A stretch of 64,000 bases of DNA, taken from NCBI RefSeq assembly GCF_027244095.1, contig NC_069659.1, positions 29,668,501 to 29,732,500 on the forward strand, given 5' to 3'. A model generated the notes under the pieces. That model worked only from the letters and a program-made list of their open reading frames with translations, did no database searches and had not been told where the DNA came from. Source of the stretch: Hemicordylus capensis (taxonomy: Eukaryota; Chordata; Lepidosauria; Squamata; Cordylidae). The position numbers and the translations under genes are program-made. Shown here one piece after another: positions 1 through 10,265 of this stretch (the stretch's first letter is position 1; each line of letters opens with the position of its first letter).

Positions 1-429
1 CCATGCTCCGTGTGTGGTTCCCAGCCACACGGTTATTAAAAGCATGGCAATGCAGGTAGTGGAGCCAAAACCCAAGCACAGATGCCTGGCTTCATTTGTT
101 GGAGTGGGGGGAGAGGGGGCAAGCCTGGTAGCCCCTGGACACAGACCCCACTCCTGTGGCTCATTTTGTGCCCCCTTTGTCCAATGGCAATGCCACTAGA
201 CATTGGGATCAATTTTTGCCAGATGTGATTGAACCCTGATCCTAAACAAAATCCATCCACATATCCCTGCACGAGTCAACTCTTTGTTAAGCTGCTAAAC
301 TAAAGTAGTGGTAGGATCCTGGGTTAGTCATGCTCTACTTTTCAACAACTTTTAAAAATATTTCCTGTTTGCCTTCCATACCTTTGGCTTTCTCTTGGAA
401 GCTATATAACTACATTCCCAGAAACACTT
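1..429. other. 5' flank of VMO1-a, no gene seen
   Basis: I see no coding potential here beyond short chance frames and no recognisable repeat family. A TATATAA motif lies at 403..409, about 100 bases before the start codon. It is the nearest TATA-like element to the conserved leader described next. Confidence 0.5.
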
Positions 430-512
430 GGTCCAGAAGAGATCTTAAATTCTCATAGCACTTTTATTCTCCCCTATGCTTCTGCAGCTAGATTCCGAGC
501 TGATTGCCTCCC
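400..512 (+). promoter_or_regulatory. Putative core promoter and 5' leader of VMO1-a
   Basis: About 80 bases before the ATG are closely matched on the opposite strand before VMO1-b (39267..39350). Both share a block reading TTTTATTCTCCCCTATGC followed by CTGCAGCTA and a GCCTCCC just before ATG. VMO1-b has a clear TATAAAT in this block. At the matching place VMO1-a reads CTTAAAT, and its better TATA-like motif (403..409) lies further upstream. Conservation between paralogues supports a 5' UTR/promoter role. The transcription start itself is inferred. Confidence 0.5.
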
Positions 513-3500
513 ATGGACCTCTCCATCAGAGCATTGTTCTTCATCCTCTCCTGCTGCCTCTGGAATGTGGAAGCCCGGAGATTTAGTTCTGTTCTCACAG
601 TGTCAAATGGAGGACCATGGGGTGACTGGGGGTCTGTCCAGTTGTGTCCCTCAGGTTATGCACATGGTTTCTCACTGAAGGTAAGTCTGCCTGCAGGCTG
701 GTTTTCTGGCACCCTGATGCCAAGTTGCTTTTACAGTCAGCTACCTTTGAATTGTCCTCTCCCTTTGCTTTCTAAATACTCCACAGGAAATAGTTCTCAA
801 ACTCAGAGAGGAAGGTGGGGGGAAAGCAAGATTTTACCTCATGCTAAAGTCTGGATGTCAGCCAGTATAATATAATGTTCAATGGAATGGAATGTTCAAT
901 GTTATCTCACTTCTTGTTGGACCCTAAAGCTGCCATTGAAAGACTGTGCCTAAGTTATTGGAGACCAGGTCAGATGTCGTGGTCATGGTAAGTTTGGAAT
1001 CCAGAAAGAGAGACAGTGAACCAAAAGGTGATGCTGTAATGTGCCTCTTATCAGTCTGGGTCTGATCAATCTGAGTCCCTTTGATTTGGTAGGATGTATC
1101 TTTTGATGTGAACTGAAATTCGGATCGCTAGACATAGCCAAAAGTTGTTGTGTACTCCTAGCTGCACTTGACTAGGGCTAACAGAGCTCATTGTCTGTTT
1201 GGAATGTGAAGGTCTGTGAACTGGGAACAAAAATTTGAATTTGAATTAAATTTGATGTAGCCTGGCCAGTCAAATGCTATCCAGTCTGTAAGGCTGTGTG
1301 CATTGGTAATTCTCCCTGGGAGCAGCATACATTTCTTGTGTAGAATTGTGGTTTGCACTGCAGTTCTGGATTTACCAGCAGTGTTTTAATAGTCTCTTTC
1401 TTTCATCTCCAGGTAGAGCCAAAGCAAGGTCGTGGAGATGATAAAGCCCTGAACGGCATCCGCCTGCACTGCACTAAAGGTGCCCTAATTGAGTCTTCAG
1501 TTGGACGGTGAGTCAGGGGCGTAATTATAATAGGGCAGAGGGAGACAGTTGTCTAGGGGCCCATTGCCTTCCCCCCACCCGAGGCAAGTCACATGACTGA
1601 CTCCCCAGCTGCACACCTGCCCGGGCTTCCTTCTGTTGTATTCATCCTCCAGAATTGATGTGGGTGTTAAGACCTGGAGCTACCAGAACAGCATGTCTTT
1701 CTCTTGTACCATTAAATGACTTGCATCATCCAAAATCTACAAACCCTTTTAAAAAATAATTTAGGATGATGTTCTATTGGGGTGTGTGTGTGTGCGTCTC
1801 TCTCTCCCTCTGTGTGTGTATGTTTGTGTGTGTGTGTGTGTGTGTGTACACACACACACACACACATATACAAGTGATTTTCAGCCCGTTAAATAATGGG
1901 CGCTAGTAAGCGCTCCGGGCCCCCCGCCGCCATTCCCCCTCCTGCCGCCAGCCTCCATGCTGCGGCCAGTCTCCCCGGCCAGGCAAGGGCCCCAAAGTCT
2001 CCCCCCCGCCCGGCTTCGGCGGCGCCGCCAGGCCTCGGTGGCGGCTCCACAGACACCTCGGCCGGCTTCCCCCGCCACCTCTTCCCCCCGCCCCGCTTCG
2101 GCGGTGTGGCCAGCTGCCTTGGCCGCACCTCAGCCAGTTTCCCCTGCCGCCTCTTTCCCCCGCCCGGCTTAGCGGTGGCCGCTTCTCCTTGGCGGACGCT
2201 TCTCCTCCCGGCCATCATGGCCGCCTGGTCACTGCGGGCAAGTCTCCCTTGGTCTGTTCTGGGCATGCGCTCTGCACATGCCCAGAACAGCCCAGGGAGG
2301 CACGGACACATGCCTTGGTGTCCAAGGACGGACACCAAGGCTTTTATTAGAGAGGATATATATATATATATGCTTTTTGTTACCACTATTCAGCCTCATT
2401 TAAGATTTCTTTACTTCAGTGAGTATGTCCCCACCACCACTGAGCTTCAAATGTCCCCACCACCACTGAGCTTCAGTGGTGGTGGGGACATTTTAAAATC
2501 TTGTCTCTGGGCCCACTCCAACCTTGCTACGATGAGTAGCTTTTTATTTTCTCTTTCACCTTAGCTTTGTTGCTTGGAAGTGGTTAGTTGAAATCTTTTA
2601 CACTCAGTTAAATCAGCAGCAGCAAATGACAATGTCAGACTCAGACTAAACTAGACATAATAAGTGATCTATGCTCAGAATAGATGACAGATGGTCTATA
2701 CTGTATGTTCTCTTACACAGAATCCTTGCTTTGCTAGCAGGCTCTTGGGTTTAGTTGAATCCTTTCATTGGGAAAAGATTCCATATTGCAACTAGAGAGC
2801 TGCTTCCAGAAAATGTAGACACTACTGAACTGGATGAACCAATGGTGTGACTCAGAGTAAGGCCGCTTCCTATGCTTTGAACTCTAGGCAGGTGAGTTTG
2901 CTACAGGAACTGACCTGGCCATGGAGAAGCAAACCATTTTGTTTGGAGTCATTTCACATCGTTTAAATTTCTTTTCACAACATATACAGGTGGAACAAGA
3001 ACAATAAACAGAAAAAAGGATGGCAAATTTATCACTGGTGAGTGGACATACAAATCAAAAGCATTATATGTTGCTTTGTAGAGACAGTACACTTCTGGCT
3101 TTTAGAAGCTGGAGACTACTGCTGGGATAATCTATCTCTGTATTTCCCCACTTGTGACCCTCCTTGAGGTTGGTAGAAACAACTATGCTATGAGTTCTGT
3201 TGCTCCTCTCACTGCAACACATGTACTATATTGTATCCTTACTGTGGAACTCTGAGAAACAAGGCATGACCACTATTTGAATACCTGCATTGCATATATT
3301 TCTTAGGCCATTACAATCTTTGTTACCTTTTTCAGATGGGGAACCTGGTCGGGGATTCACTATTGCCCAAAAGGAAACCTGGTCTCCTTTTCTCTAAGAG
3401 TGGAAGGCAAGCAAGGGGATGGTGATGATACAGCAGCCAACAACATCCAGTTCACCTGTGAAGAGGGGACTGCACTAATGGGCAATGGACTTGGCTGGGG

Positions 3501-3672
3501 CAGTTTTGGTCCATGGAGTCGCCGTTGCTCTTCTGGCTCCATCTGTGGGATCCAGACAAGAGTAGAGGGTCCTCAAGGCAATGGTGATGACACGGCACTT
3601 AATGATGTGAAGTTATTCTGCTGTACCAGAACGAAATGTCTTTTCCCTTCATGCAGCACAGCTAGGTGCTAG
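513..3672 (+). CDS. VMO1: Vitelline membrane outer layer protein 1 homologue, copy a (three exons)
   Basis: Exons 513..680, 1413..1507 and 3336..3672 sum to 600 bases, giving 199 residues plus stop. Donors are GTAAGT and GTGAGT, acceptors are AG, and the intron phases are 0 and 2, as in VMO1-b. The ATG at 513 begins a hydrophobic signal peptide (about residues 1-21, ending NVEA). VMO1 proteins are secreted beta-prism proteins of the egg outer vitelline layer and other secretions. The three pseudo-repeats are visible: GGPWGDWG near residue 33, WGTW near 89 and WGSFGPW near 142, with [18 protein letters not shown] and GNGDDTALN loops. The eight core cysteines of the family are kept. Oddities are GDDK instead of GDDT in repeat 1, and a C-terminal extension of 14 residues (186-199) with three extra cysteines. 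The extension exists because the codon that is TGA in copies b and c is AGA here; translation then stops at the TAG of 3670..3672. Identity is very secure. Expression cannot be judged from sequence. Confidence 0.95.
1784..1868. repeat. (TG)n/(TC)n/(TG)n-(CA)n microsatellite with palindromic centre
   Basis: Alternating TG runs switch at about 1847 to a CA run, giving a self-complementary (TG)n-TA-(CA)n dinucleotide palindrome directly beside the Helitron end. Confidence 0.9.
1871..2356 (-). mobile_element. Non-autonomous Helitron-like element, copy 1
   Basis: Read on the minus strand it starts TCCTCTCTAATAAAAG and ends near CAAG's complement (CTTG). Just before the 3' end is the imperfect hairpin GCCCGTTAAATAATGGGC. 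Its 5' and 3' ends match copy 2 at 30251..30957. The body is very GC-rich and encodes nothing recognisable. The insertion sits between A and T (ATATA before, TATATAT after), as Helitrons do. The family assignment rests on the TC start, CTRR-like end, terminal hairpin and absence of a target duplication. Length is 486 bases. Confidence 0.75.
2425..2493. repeat. 21-bp perfect hairpin with duplicated arm
   Basis: Arms 2449..2469 and 2473..2493 are exact reverse complements separated by GCT. The left arm also occurs as a direct copy just upstream (about 2425..2448). The motif is TGTCCCCACCACCACTGA. No gene is associated. Confidence 0.95.
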
Positions 3673-3710
3673 TATGCCAGTGGATTGGCTAGACATAAAT
3701 CTTAACCACA

Positions 3711-3716
3711 ATTAAA
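3711..3716 (+). promoter_or_regulatory. Poly(A) signal ATTAAA of VMO1-a
   Basis: The hexamer lies 39 bases after the stop. The same ATTAAA with similar surroundings is found after VMO1-b (31381..31386, minus) and VMO1-c (63851..63856, minus), so it is conserved in the three paralogues. Confidence 0.7.
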
Positions 3717-3739
3717 TGTTGAAGTGAACATCATGTGGT

Positions 3740-3985
3740 CTGTGTGAAATTATTATTATTATTATTATTATACTACATTTATATCTTACTCTTCCTCCAA
3801 GGAGCCCAGAGCGGTGTACTACATACTTTTGTTTCTCTTTCACAACAACCCTGTGAAGTAAGTTAGGCTGAGAGAGAAGTGACTGGCCCAGAGTCACCCA
3901 GCTAGTATCATGGCTGAATGGGGATTTGAACTCGGGTCTCCCCAGTCCTAATCCAGCACTCTAACCACTACACCACGCTGGCTCA
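3740..3985 (-). mobile_element. tRNA-derived SINE with (TAA)n tail
   Basis: On the minus strand the head reads GAGCCAGCGTGGTGTAGTGG with an A-box, followed by a B-box-like GAGTTCAAATCCCC, then a unique body and a (TAA)n tail. Related copies lie at 13443..13667 (+), 14440..14590 (-), 33668..33830 (-) and 36967..37177 (-). It is missing at the matching position of the VMO1-b downstream flank, so it inserted after the duplication. Confidence 0.85.
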
Positions 3986-4047
3986 AATCTAAATAGCTTA
4001 ATTCTGCACTTATCATTTTTAGGTAGGCTGAAGCTAGAACACACTTT

Positions 4048-4278
4048 AAGTGGTGCAGTGAGGAAATGCTTGACTAACAAGCAGAAGGTTGCTGGTTCAA
4101 ATCCCCACTGGTACTTATATTGGGCAGCAGTAATATAGGAAGATGCTGAAAGGCATCATCTCATACTGCATGGGAGGAGGCAATGGTAAACCCCTCCTGT
4201 ATTCTACCAAAGAAAATCACAGGGCTCTGTAGGTACCAGGAGTCGAAATCAACTTGTCGGCAGACTTTACCTTTAAAG
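4048..4278 (+). mobile_element. Sauria-type SINE
   Basis: The tRNA-like head has GTGGTGCAGTG and a B-box GGTTCAAATCC. The middle (GGGAGGAGGCAATGGTAAAC) and the tail (GAGTCGAAATCAACTTG...ACTTTACCTTTA) match the squamate Sauria SINE family, whose 3' end copies that of BovB LINEs. An approximate target duplication (GCTAGAACAC / GATAGAACAT) flanks it, and the VMO1-b flank lacks it. Confidence 0.85.
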
Positions 4279-4783
4279 ATAGAACATTACGGCAATATAG
4301 GGAATTTTCCCAGACCCCAACCCAAGAAGACACGTAGACATTCTTTATGGGTAAAGGGCCACAATTTATTGATTAATTAACAACCGGCAAAGGCGAACTG
4401 AACAGTGGGTGATGAATCACCCCCACGAAACAGTGCGGGCCCCTAGGCATGGGCTAGGATTACCATCATCCTACCCATTGCCACCTTGGGCGACACACCC
4501 TAGCTCCGGAAAGGGGCAGGCACACCCTACCCTATTCCATCAAAGCCAACCCACCCCCTTAGAAGAGGGGACCTGGACAGCTCCAGGTATTCACCCCCCC
4601 CCGGACCGTGCAGCCCAAAGGATGGTGAAGACCTGGAGCAGGTTTCATGGCCATCAATTACTCCCCGCGCCGCACAGGCAACAAAGGAGCAATTAACCAA
4701 TCCACCTTAAATATCCAAGGGTGCTCACCGATACTATACCTTGCTTACCCCTCAGCCCGCACTGTTACCACCACCCAGGGAGG

Positions 4784-5419
4784 TTAGCCCACGCTTGACC
4801 TCCCTGCCCCACCACTTCCTAAAAATTCAGCAAGCCTCCTCTGTATGTTACCTAAATATAGATCACAACCAAGCTCCGAAAGGTGAACCCCATCGGCACG
4901 ATATAACTCAGGAAGGCGAGCCACCACATTAGGGTGGTGTATTACAGCGCCACCGGCAGCTATCACAAGTTTCCCAATTGCGGCCGAAGCTTTGCACCTA
5001 GCCTTTTCTAGACAAAGCCCCGAACGGGCATTCCGCCACACCCTACGCTGCAGCCAATTAACCCAGAGAATAAGCACCCCGGGCATCCATTCCTCCAATA
5101 AGGACAAATCAGAGGAGGCCTGCTGAACGATAGACAGGCCAGTCTGCCGGCCTAGGTCGTTCTCCCCTAAATGCAAAACCAAGATGTCGGGCGGGGGAAA
5201 ACTACTTAAATGCTCCCTAAGCGCGGGCAGCAGCTGGTTCCAGAGCATCCCACGCATGCCCAACCAGTATACAGAAGCCCGTCTTCCAAACCCAAGCTGG
5301 GATCCCCAACGAGACATGCTAGCCCGCTTGAAGGCCCAAAAGACCAACGAGTGGCCGCACAACAGGATCCATACCGGAGCCACCGATCCCCCCAACACCT
5401 GCCAAGGGAAAAAACACAA
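4784..5419 (-). pseudogene. Ngaro part: SGNH hydrolase-like domain
   Basis: The frame shows a GHS motif near its start, a GENDLG block and a DGVHLSELG block, which correspond to the Ser, Asn and Asp-x-x-His blocks of SGNH hydrolases. Such domains are known in Ngaro elements. It belongs to the element and not to a host esterase gene. Confidence 0.75.
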
Positions 5420-5445
5420 TCAATAGCGGCTGAAGAAGCCCGCTG

Positions 5446-6346
5446 TCAGCGCACATAGCGTCTGACCGCCACGGACTTCCACCTCCCAATCCTCTGAACC
5501 TCCGCTTCCTGGAGGCCCAACCTCGTGGCAGTGGTAGCTGCCCCAATGCGGAAAGAGTGCAGCGTGATCCCCTCGAGGGGAATCCGAGCTGCGCTAAGAG
5601 CATTCTTAATCACTGAAAGGAACTGATACTGGGTAAGAGGAGTCTGATCCGAATGCACTAACAACCCCCCCAGAGTCAGGTCCCAGAGCCACGTAGGCTC
5701 TGAGGGCCGACACCAGGCAAATTTGCCTATCCCCAGCGGCCGCCAAGCGAACCGTCTGGCCCCTCCCCTGCTGATCCGTCTTAGAGCAGCGAAGAAAAAG
5801 CCATGCCTCTTCTCCTGACAATGACAGGTCGGAGAACTGAAGACAACGGTCACGAGGGGAAACCCTGCTGCGCGGGAACAGCTCCCCGGGGTGAAAGGCT
5901 CTGAAAAAAGCCACTAAAACCGCAGCCCGGAACAAAGACACCTCCCAAGAATCTGCACAGCACCCGGCTAACTGACTGTGTGTAGCGGTCACCATATCCA
6001 GGTTGAAGGGCCGCCTAGAGTCTCCAGGGCCAGGGTCAGCGCTGGCCCAGCCCTCCAGCATGCGCCGCACGTGAGGGTCGGAGGGAAAATCACCCACCCC
6101 TCTAACCTGTGCCTCAAAGGTAAGGGCAGCTAAATAACCACCCAGGGTAGACACGGCCCGTCCTGCTCTGTGTAACGTGACTAGAAACTGTTGCAGCTGA
6201 CCCACTGGGACCAGCCAAACCTCAGGCAAACCTTCAGCCCTCCGAAAAAGGGCAAAAGCCTCAAGCTTGGCTGCGTAGCTAACTCTGGTGCCAGGCGCCA
6301 GAGACGCCGCTATCGCCTGCTGCGCCTCCACCTGCCAAGCTGCCAA
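5446..6346 (-). pseudogene. Ngaro part: tyrosine recombinase region
   Basis: The N-terminal SAM-like core-binding part and the C-terminal catalytic block HSFRIGAATTATRLG with a distal RYVR are visible, typical of Ngaro/DIRS recombinases. The region is fossil. Confidence 0.8.
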
Positions 6347-8202
6347 AGAAAGGCCGGCATGGGGTCTGGGTGCAGAGAAGCCTCGGGAGCTAATGCTCTG
6401 AATCTGTTCACCTGGAAACGAGACAGAGCGTCAGCGATGTCATTCCGAATCCCCGGCACATGGCGGGAGCGGAACAAAATGTTGGCCCGCAAGCACTGCA
6501 AAACCAAAGCTCTGACCAGAACCAGAACCCTAGGGGAGCACGAAGACTGAGAGTTGACAACCTGCACCACCGCCTGGTTGTCGCACCAGAAACGAACTGA
6601 GGAGTCAGCAAACTCCTCAGCCCAGATGTGAACTGCCACCACTATTGGGAACAGTTCCAAAAAGGTCAAATCCCGCATTACCCCTTGTTCAAACCAATCC
6701 CGAGGCCAGGGGGCAGCACACCAGCGGCCCCTAAAGTAAAGCCCAAAACCTGCACCCCCAGCAGCATCCGAATGGACCTGCAGATCAGCCTCTAAAAGCT
6801 GCTCCTGTCTCCAAAAAGTAACCCCATTGTAACCAGCCAGAAAAGACTCCCAAATGGACAAATCAGCCCTAACCCCCTCTGTAATCCTGACCCTGTGATG
6901 GGGAGCGCGAAGACCCATTGTCAAGTCACAGAGCCTACGCAGAAAGGCCCGACCAGGGGCAACAACCCTGCAAGCAAAGTTAAGATGCCCCGCTACCACC
7001 TGAAGCTCCCTAAGGGAGGCTTTACGGGCCCGCCCTAAGTCCCTAATCAGCCCCACCAGCACCAGCAGTTTAGCCTGCGGGAGTCTAGAACAACCCGCAA
7101 GCGTATCAATCTCGATACCCAAGAAGGAAAGCCGCGTAACCGGCCCTTCAGTTTTATCCTTAGCCAACGGCACCCCAAGCTCTTCCGCCAGCCCCATAAA
7201 GGAGCGCAGCAAGTGGAGGCATTCCCCAGAATTGCCTTGACCGACAAAAAGAAAATCATCTAAAAAATGAGCCGTAGACTGAAGGCCCGCCCTACGCCTG
7301 ACTGCCCATTCCAAAAAAGAGCTGAAAGCCTCGAAGGCAGCACAAGAGATCAAGCAGCCCATTGGCAAGGCCCGATCAAAATAGAACTGGCCAGCAAATG
7401 TGAAGCCCAGCAACTCAAAGTCATCCGGATGAACGGGCAGCAGGCGAAAGGCAGATTCAATATCACATTTGGCCAAAAGGGCCCCTGGGCCCTGACCCCT
7501 AACTACTCCAACTGCTTCATCAAATGAAGTGTAGCGAACCGAACACAAACTATCAGGGATGCCATCATTGACAGACAACCCTTTGGGATACGAAAGGTGG
7601 TGAATTAACCAGAATTCACCGGGAACCTTTTTAGGAACCACTCCAAGGGGCGAGGTTCGTAACCAGGGAAGAAGAGGGGCATCAAAGGGGCCTAACACCC
7701 TACCTGCAGCCACCTCTTTATTAATCTTCCGTAATACCACATCCTCCTTGCCTACCACAGATTTAAGATTACGAGGACTCCCTAGTCCCTGGAGTGCAGA
7801 GGAAGGAATCCAAAAGCCATCCCGAAAGCCCAAGAGTAAATAAGAAGCTGCCGACCGGTCAGGGTAGTCCATCAGCAAGCGTTCTAACATGTCAAGCCTG
7901 ATGGGGCTGGGGCCCCTTACCCAAAGGGGGTGGGGGAGGACCACCCTTCCGATTGTTTCCAGGCCTAAACTTGGACCCAGGACCACCAGGTTTGGCTCGG
8001 GAGCACGATGTACTGGGGTGCTCTGCCCCTCAAAAACCGCATGCGTGCCTGAAGCGACAGGGGGAGTGAGAGCACTTGCCGCTTGTGTTATACTCCCAGC
8101 AGACCAGGTGGGGTTGAACCCACTGCTGGCCTGCCCCCACTGCAGCCGAAACCCCGGAAGGCCTGGGCAACAAGTGCCCACTATCCGAGCGGTCACCTTC
8201 AA
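6310..8202 (-). pseudogene. Ngaro part: reverse transcriptase and RNase H
   Basis: RT blocks include AKCDIESAFR, LPMGCLISCAAFE and HFLDDFLFVG (the FLDD catalytic box). They are followed by an RNase H with HSDAAGGAGFGLY and WCDNQAVV, then RHVPGIRNDIADALSR. Block content is DIRS-type and unlike that of LINE reverse transcriptases. Confidence 0.85.
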
Positions 8203-9480
8203 CTGGGCGAGCTGGAGACATGATCACCAGCCACAGTTCCTGCAGAGGTGTATCCCACGGCAGTGTGGGATCCAAAGCTGCCCTCATACGGAAACTCTCA
8301 TCATAACGGATCCATGAAGATCCAGCAAAATCTGAGACAGCACGGTGAATGATATCCATATACTTCAGGAGAGCCGGGCCACGTGCCGGCTGTGCCTGAA
8401 GTATCACGCCCATGTAGATAGTAAAGCCAGACAGCCAGTTATTCCATGTTTTTTCCACTGGCTTTCTCTTGGTGGCCTCATGCTCCTTGCAAGACTCACC
8501 CTCCTTATGTTTGACTTCTGGTTCCCTAAACAGAAGACTAAAGATGTCTATATACTCCCCCTTGAGAATCTTTTCCCTGGTAGAAGGCAACAAGTGATCC
8601 CCTAGGGGAAGGCCCATGCCCCCGTAGGGGGCGTGCTGGGCCGAAGGCAGAATCCCCATAGGGTAATACCCAGGCCGATTAGTGGCATCCTGCCCTGAAG
8701 AAGGAACACTTCCGGGGGAGGGGAACGGGCTACTCGAAGGCCGCCCACCCAGCCATACCTGCTCTGCTGCACCCTGTGTCCCTGCCGTGACCCCAGGAAA
8801 CGCCAAGGGAAAACCCATGCCCCAGTGTTGTGTGTAGGGGGACCAGTAGGAAGCTGGTCCCCATCCCCCCATGGCAGGAATCGGCCAGGGAACAGCAGGC
8901 CACTGGCCGGTGCCGCCAGGAGGTGTCGGTGCTGCTGGCTCACCTGGAACCAACGGCATAGCCGGATCTGCAGGCGGATATCCAACTGGAACGACAGGCA
9001 CAGGCAGCGGTGGCACAGGAACCTCAGGAGCCGGGTCTACAGGAGATGGCGACACAGGAACAGGCGGAGCCGGGGCTGGTCCCTCAGGAGCAGAAGGCGC
9101 TCCCAGCCCCCCGGGGGGTGGGGCGGGCCCACTAGGTTCAATCCTCTCTCCAGCTCCTCCAACCTGCTAGAAATAGACGTTAGTAGCTGACTCCTGGCAG
9201 ACCCCCGGGTCCGCCGGGGAACCTTGGGAGGCGGAACCCCACCCCCACCAGAAGGCCCGGCCCCCTTGTCAGAAAAAGCAGACTTCGCCTTCTCTAGCGC
9301 CTCCATATGGTTGATTAACCCACGAATAAGGACCATTTCATCATCTTCCTTGTCCGAGGAAGATGGAGGGGGTGCAGGCCTCTTAGGCTGACGAACGGGA
9401 CGCCCCCCTTTTTTTTCTTTCACCTTACGGGGCATCACAGCACGCAATACCAGACAAGGGGTCAAAAGGAACACAGACAA
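8030..9480 (-). pseudogene. Ngaro part: gag-like region
   Basis: Proline-rich low-complexity sequence followed by a helical region and a C-terminal CCCH-type zinc finger (CWEYNTSGKC...CRFRHAC). It lies upstream of the RT, as gag does in Ngaro. Only the zinc finger is distinctive; the rest is assigned by position. Confidence 0.6.
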
Positions 9481-9762
9481 AACCACCCCCAAAACAAGCC
9501 CCCAAAGCCCAGAGGAAGACTTGCACCTAAAGGCCTGCAAAGGCACCAGCCAAACTAACAGCCAAACTACGGGAAAGCAACCAGAACCCTCACAGAACAG
9601 AAGAAGGGGGTTAGGGCCGAAACCACGCCCACTAAGCCCAGCCAGCCAATCAGGACCCTTCTTGGTCCTCGTGCTGAGCTGGGCTGGGAAAAAAGCCCTC
9701 CCCACAGCACGAGGCAGAGGGGAGGGGGATTTTTTTAAAAATCCAGAATTTGACAGTTGCAT

Positions 9763-9886
9763 ATTCATTCATTCATTCATTCATTCATTCATTCATTCAT
9801 TCATTCGATTTCTGTACTGCCCTTCCAAAAGTGGCTCAGGGTGGTTTACACAGAGAAACAACAAATAAATAAGATGAATCTTATTT
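9763..9886 (-). mobile_element. LINE 3' tail fragment with (ATTC)n
   Basis: The last ~75 bases of a CR1/L3-type LINE (TGTAAACCACCCTGAGCCAC on the minus strand) end in a (GAAT)n tail. The matching VMO1-b flank lacks it. Confidence 0.8.
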
Positions 9887-10265
9887 ATTTAGGAATTCAG
9901 ATTTTTATATCAAAGGCTGAGCATAATAACTGAGTCCTTTAGTTCAGAGAGCAGGTTTCCGCAGAGATCCAATACCAATCAGATTGGTGTATCATGTCAG
10001 ACTGTCTTCTTTAATATTTATTCCAGGGACCTCTTCAGAAACATTTCCTATTCTTATTTGACTAACTGAAATTAAAATATAGCCTGCCACATACTAAATA
10101 GTATTTGGGGTGCAAATGCTTTTGTATGTATGTATGTATGTATGTATGTATGTATGTATGTATGTATGTATTTGACAAATTTTCATACCGCCCAAAACTC
10201 ATGTTATTTTAGCTATGGATGCCAAATATAGATTAGCAGCTGACACAGACTGAATGTTAGCCATC
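9887..10265. repeat. Inverted paralogue of the VMO1-b downstream flank
   Basis: Reads as the reverse complement of 28813..29085 and 31065..31090 with many substitutions (for example CATGATACACCAATC in both). It carries a (TATG)n tract at about 10121..10173 that copy b lacks. This extends the VMO1 inverted duplication well beyond the genes. Confidence 0.85.

Larger units (their letters stand above)
1508..3335 (+). other. VMO1-a intron 2 with repeat insertions
   Basis: This intron holds a dinucleotide tract (1784..1868), a Helitron (1871..2356) and a hairpin (2449..2493). An older stretch (about 2570..3300) matches the VMO1-b intron 2 in inverted orientation. That stretch includes an ancient interspersed repeat around 2800..2870 (GACTCAGAGTAAGGC) found at the same place in copy b (about 32700), so it predates the gene duplication. 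The remainder is unclassified. Confidence 0.75.
4297..9729 (-). mobile_element. Ngaro (DIRS-group tyrosine-recombinase retrotransposon) fossil
   Basis: About 5.4 kb on the minus strand. In 5' to 3' order it carries a gag-like region ending in a CCCH-type zinc finger, a reverse transcriptase with RNase H, a tyrosine recombinase, and an SGNH-type hydrolase. That order and the recombinase in place of a DDE integrase define the Ngaro group. An AATAAA lies near the 3' end. Much coding sequence survives in long frames but it is broken, with roughly three or so breaks. The ends are inferred from comparison with the VMO1-b flank, where the element is absent. It is therefore younger than the VMO1 duplication, and of moderate age. 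Confidence 0.85.

Noticed and set aside
1889-2564. Long overlapping open frames on both strands in the GC-rich block
   Set aside because: They are low-complexity Ala/Pro/Gly/Arg frames produced by the Helitron's GC-rich body; no domain is present.
2990-3038. Possible extra exon in VMO1-a intron 2 (ACAG before, GTGAGT after, reads [16 protein letters not shown])
   Set aside because: Joining it to exon 3 creates a TGA codon. Skipping it gives the family-typical VGRWGTW junction, and VMO1-b has no counterpart.
4784-5419. Host SGNH esterase gene
   Set aside because: It lies in line with reverse transcriptase and tyrosine recombinase on the same strand, the known Ngaro arrangement, and has no host exon structure.
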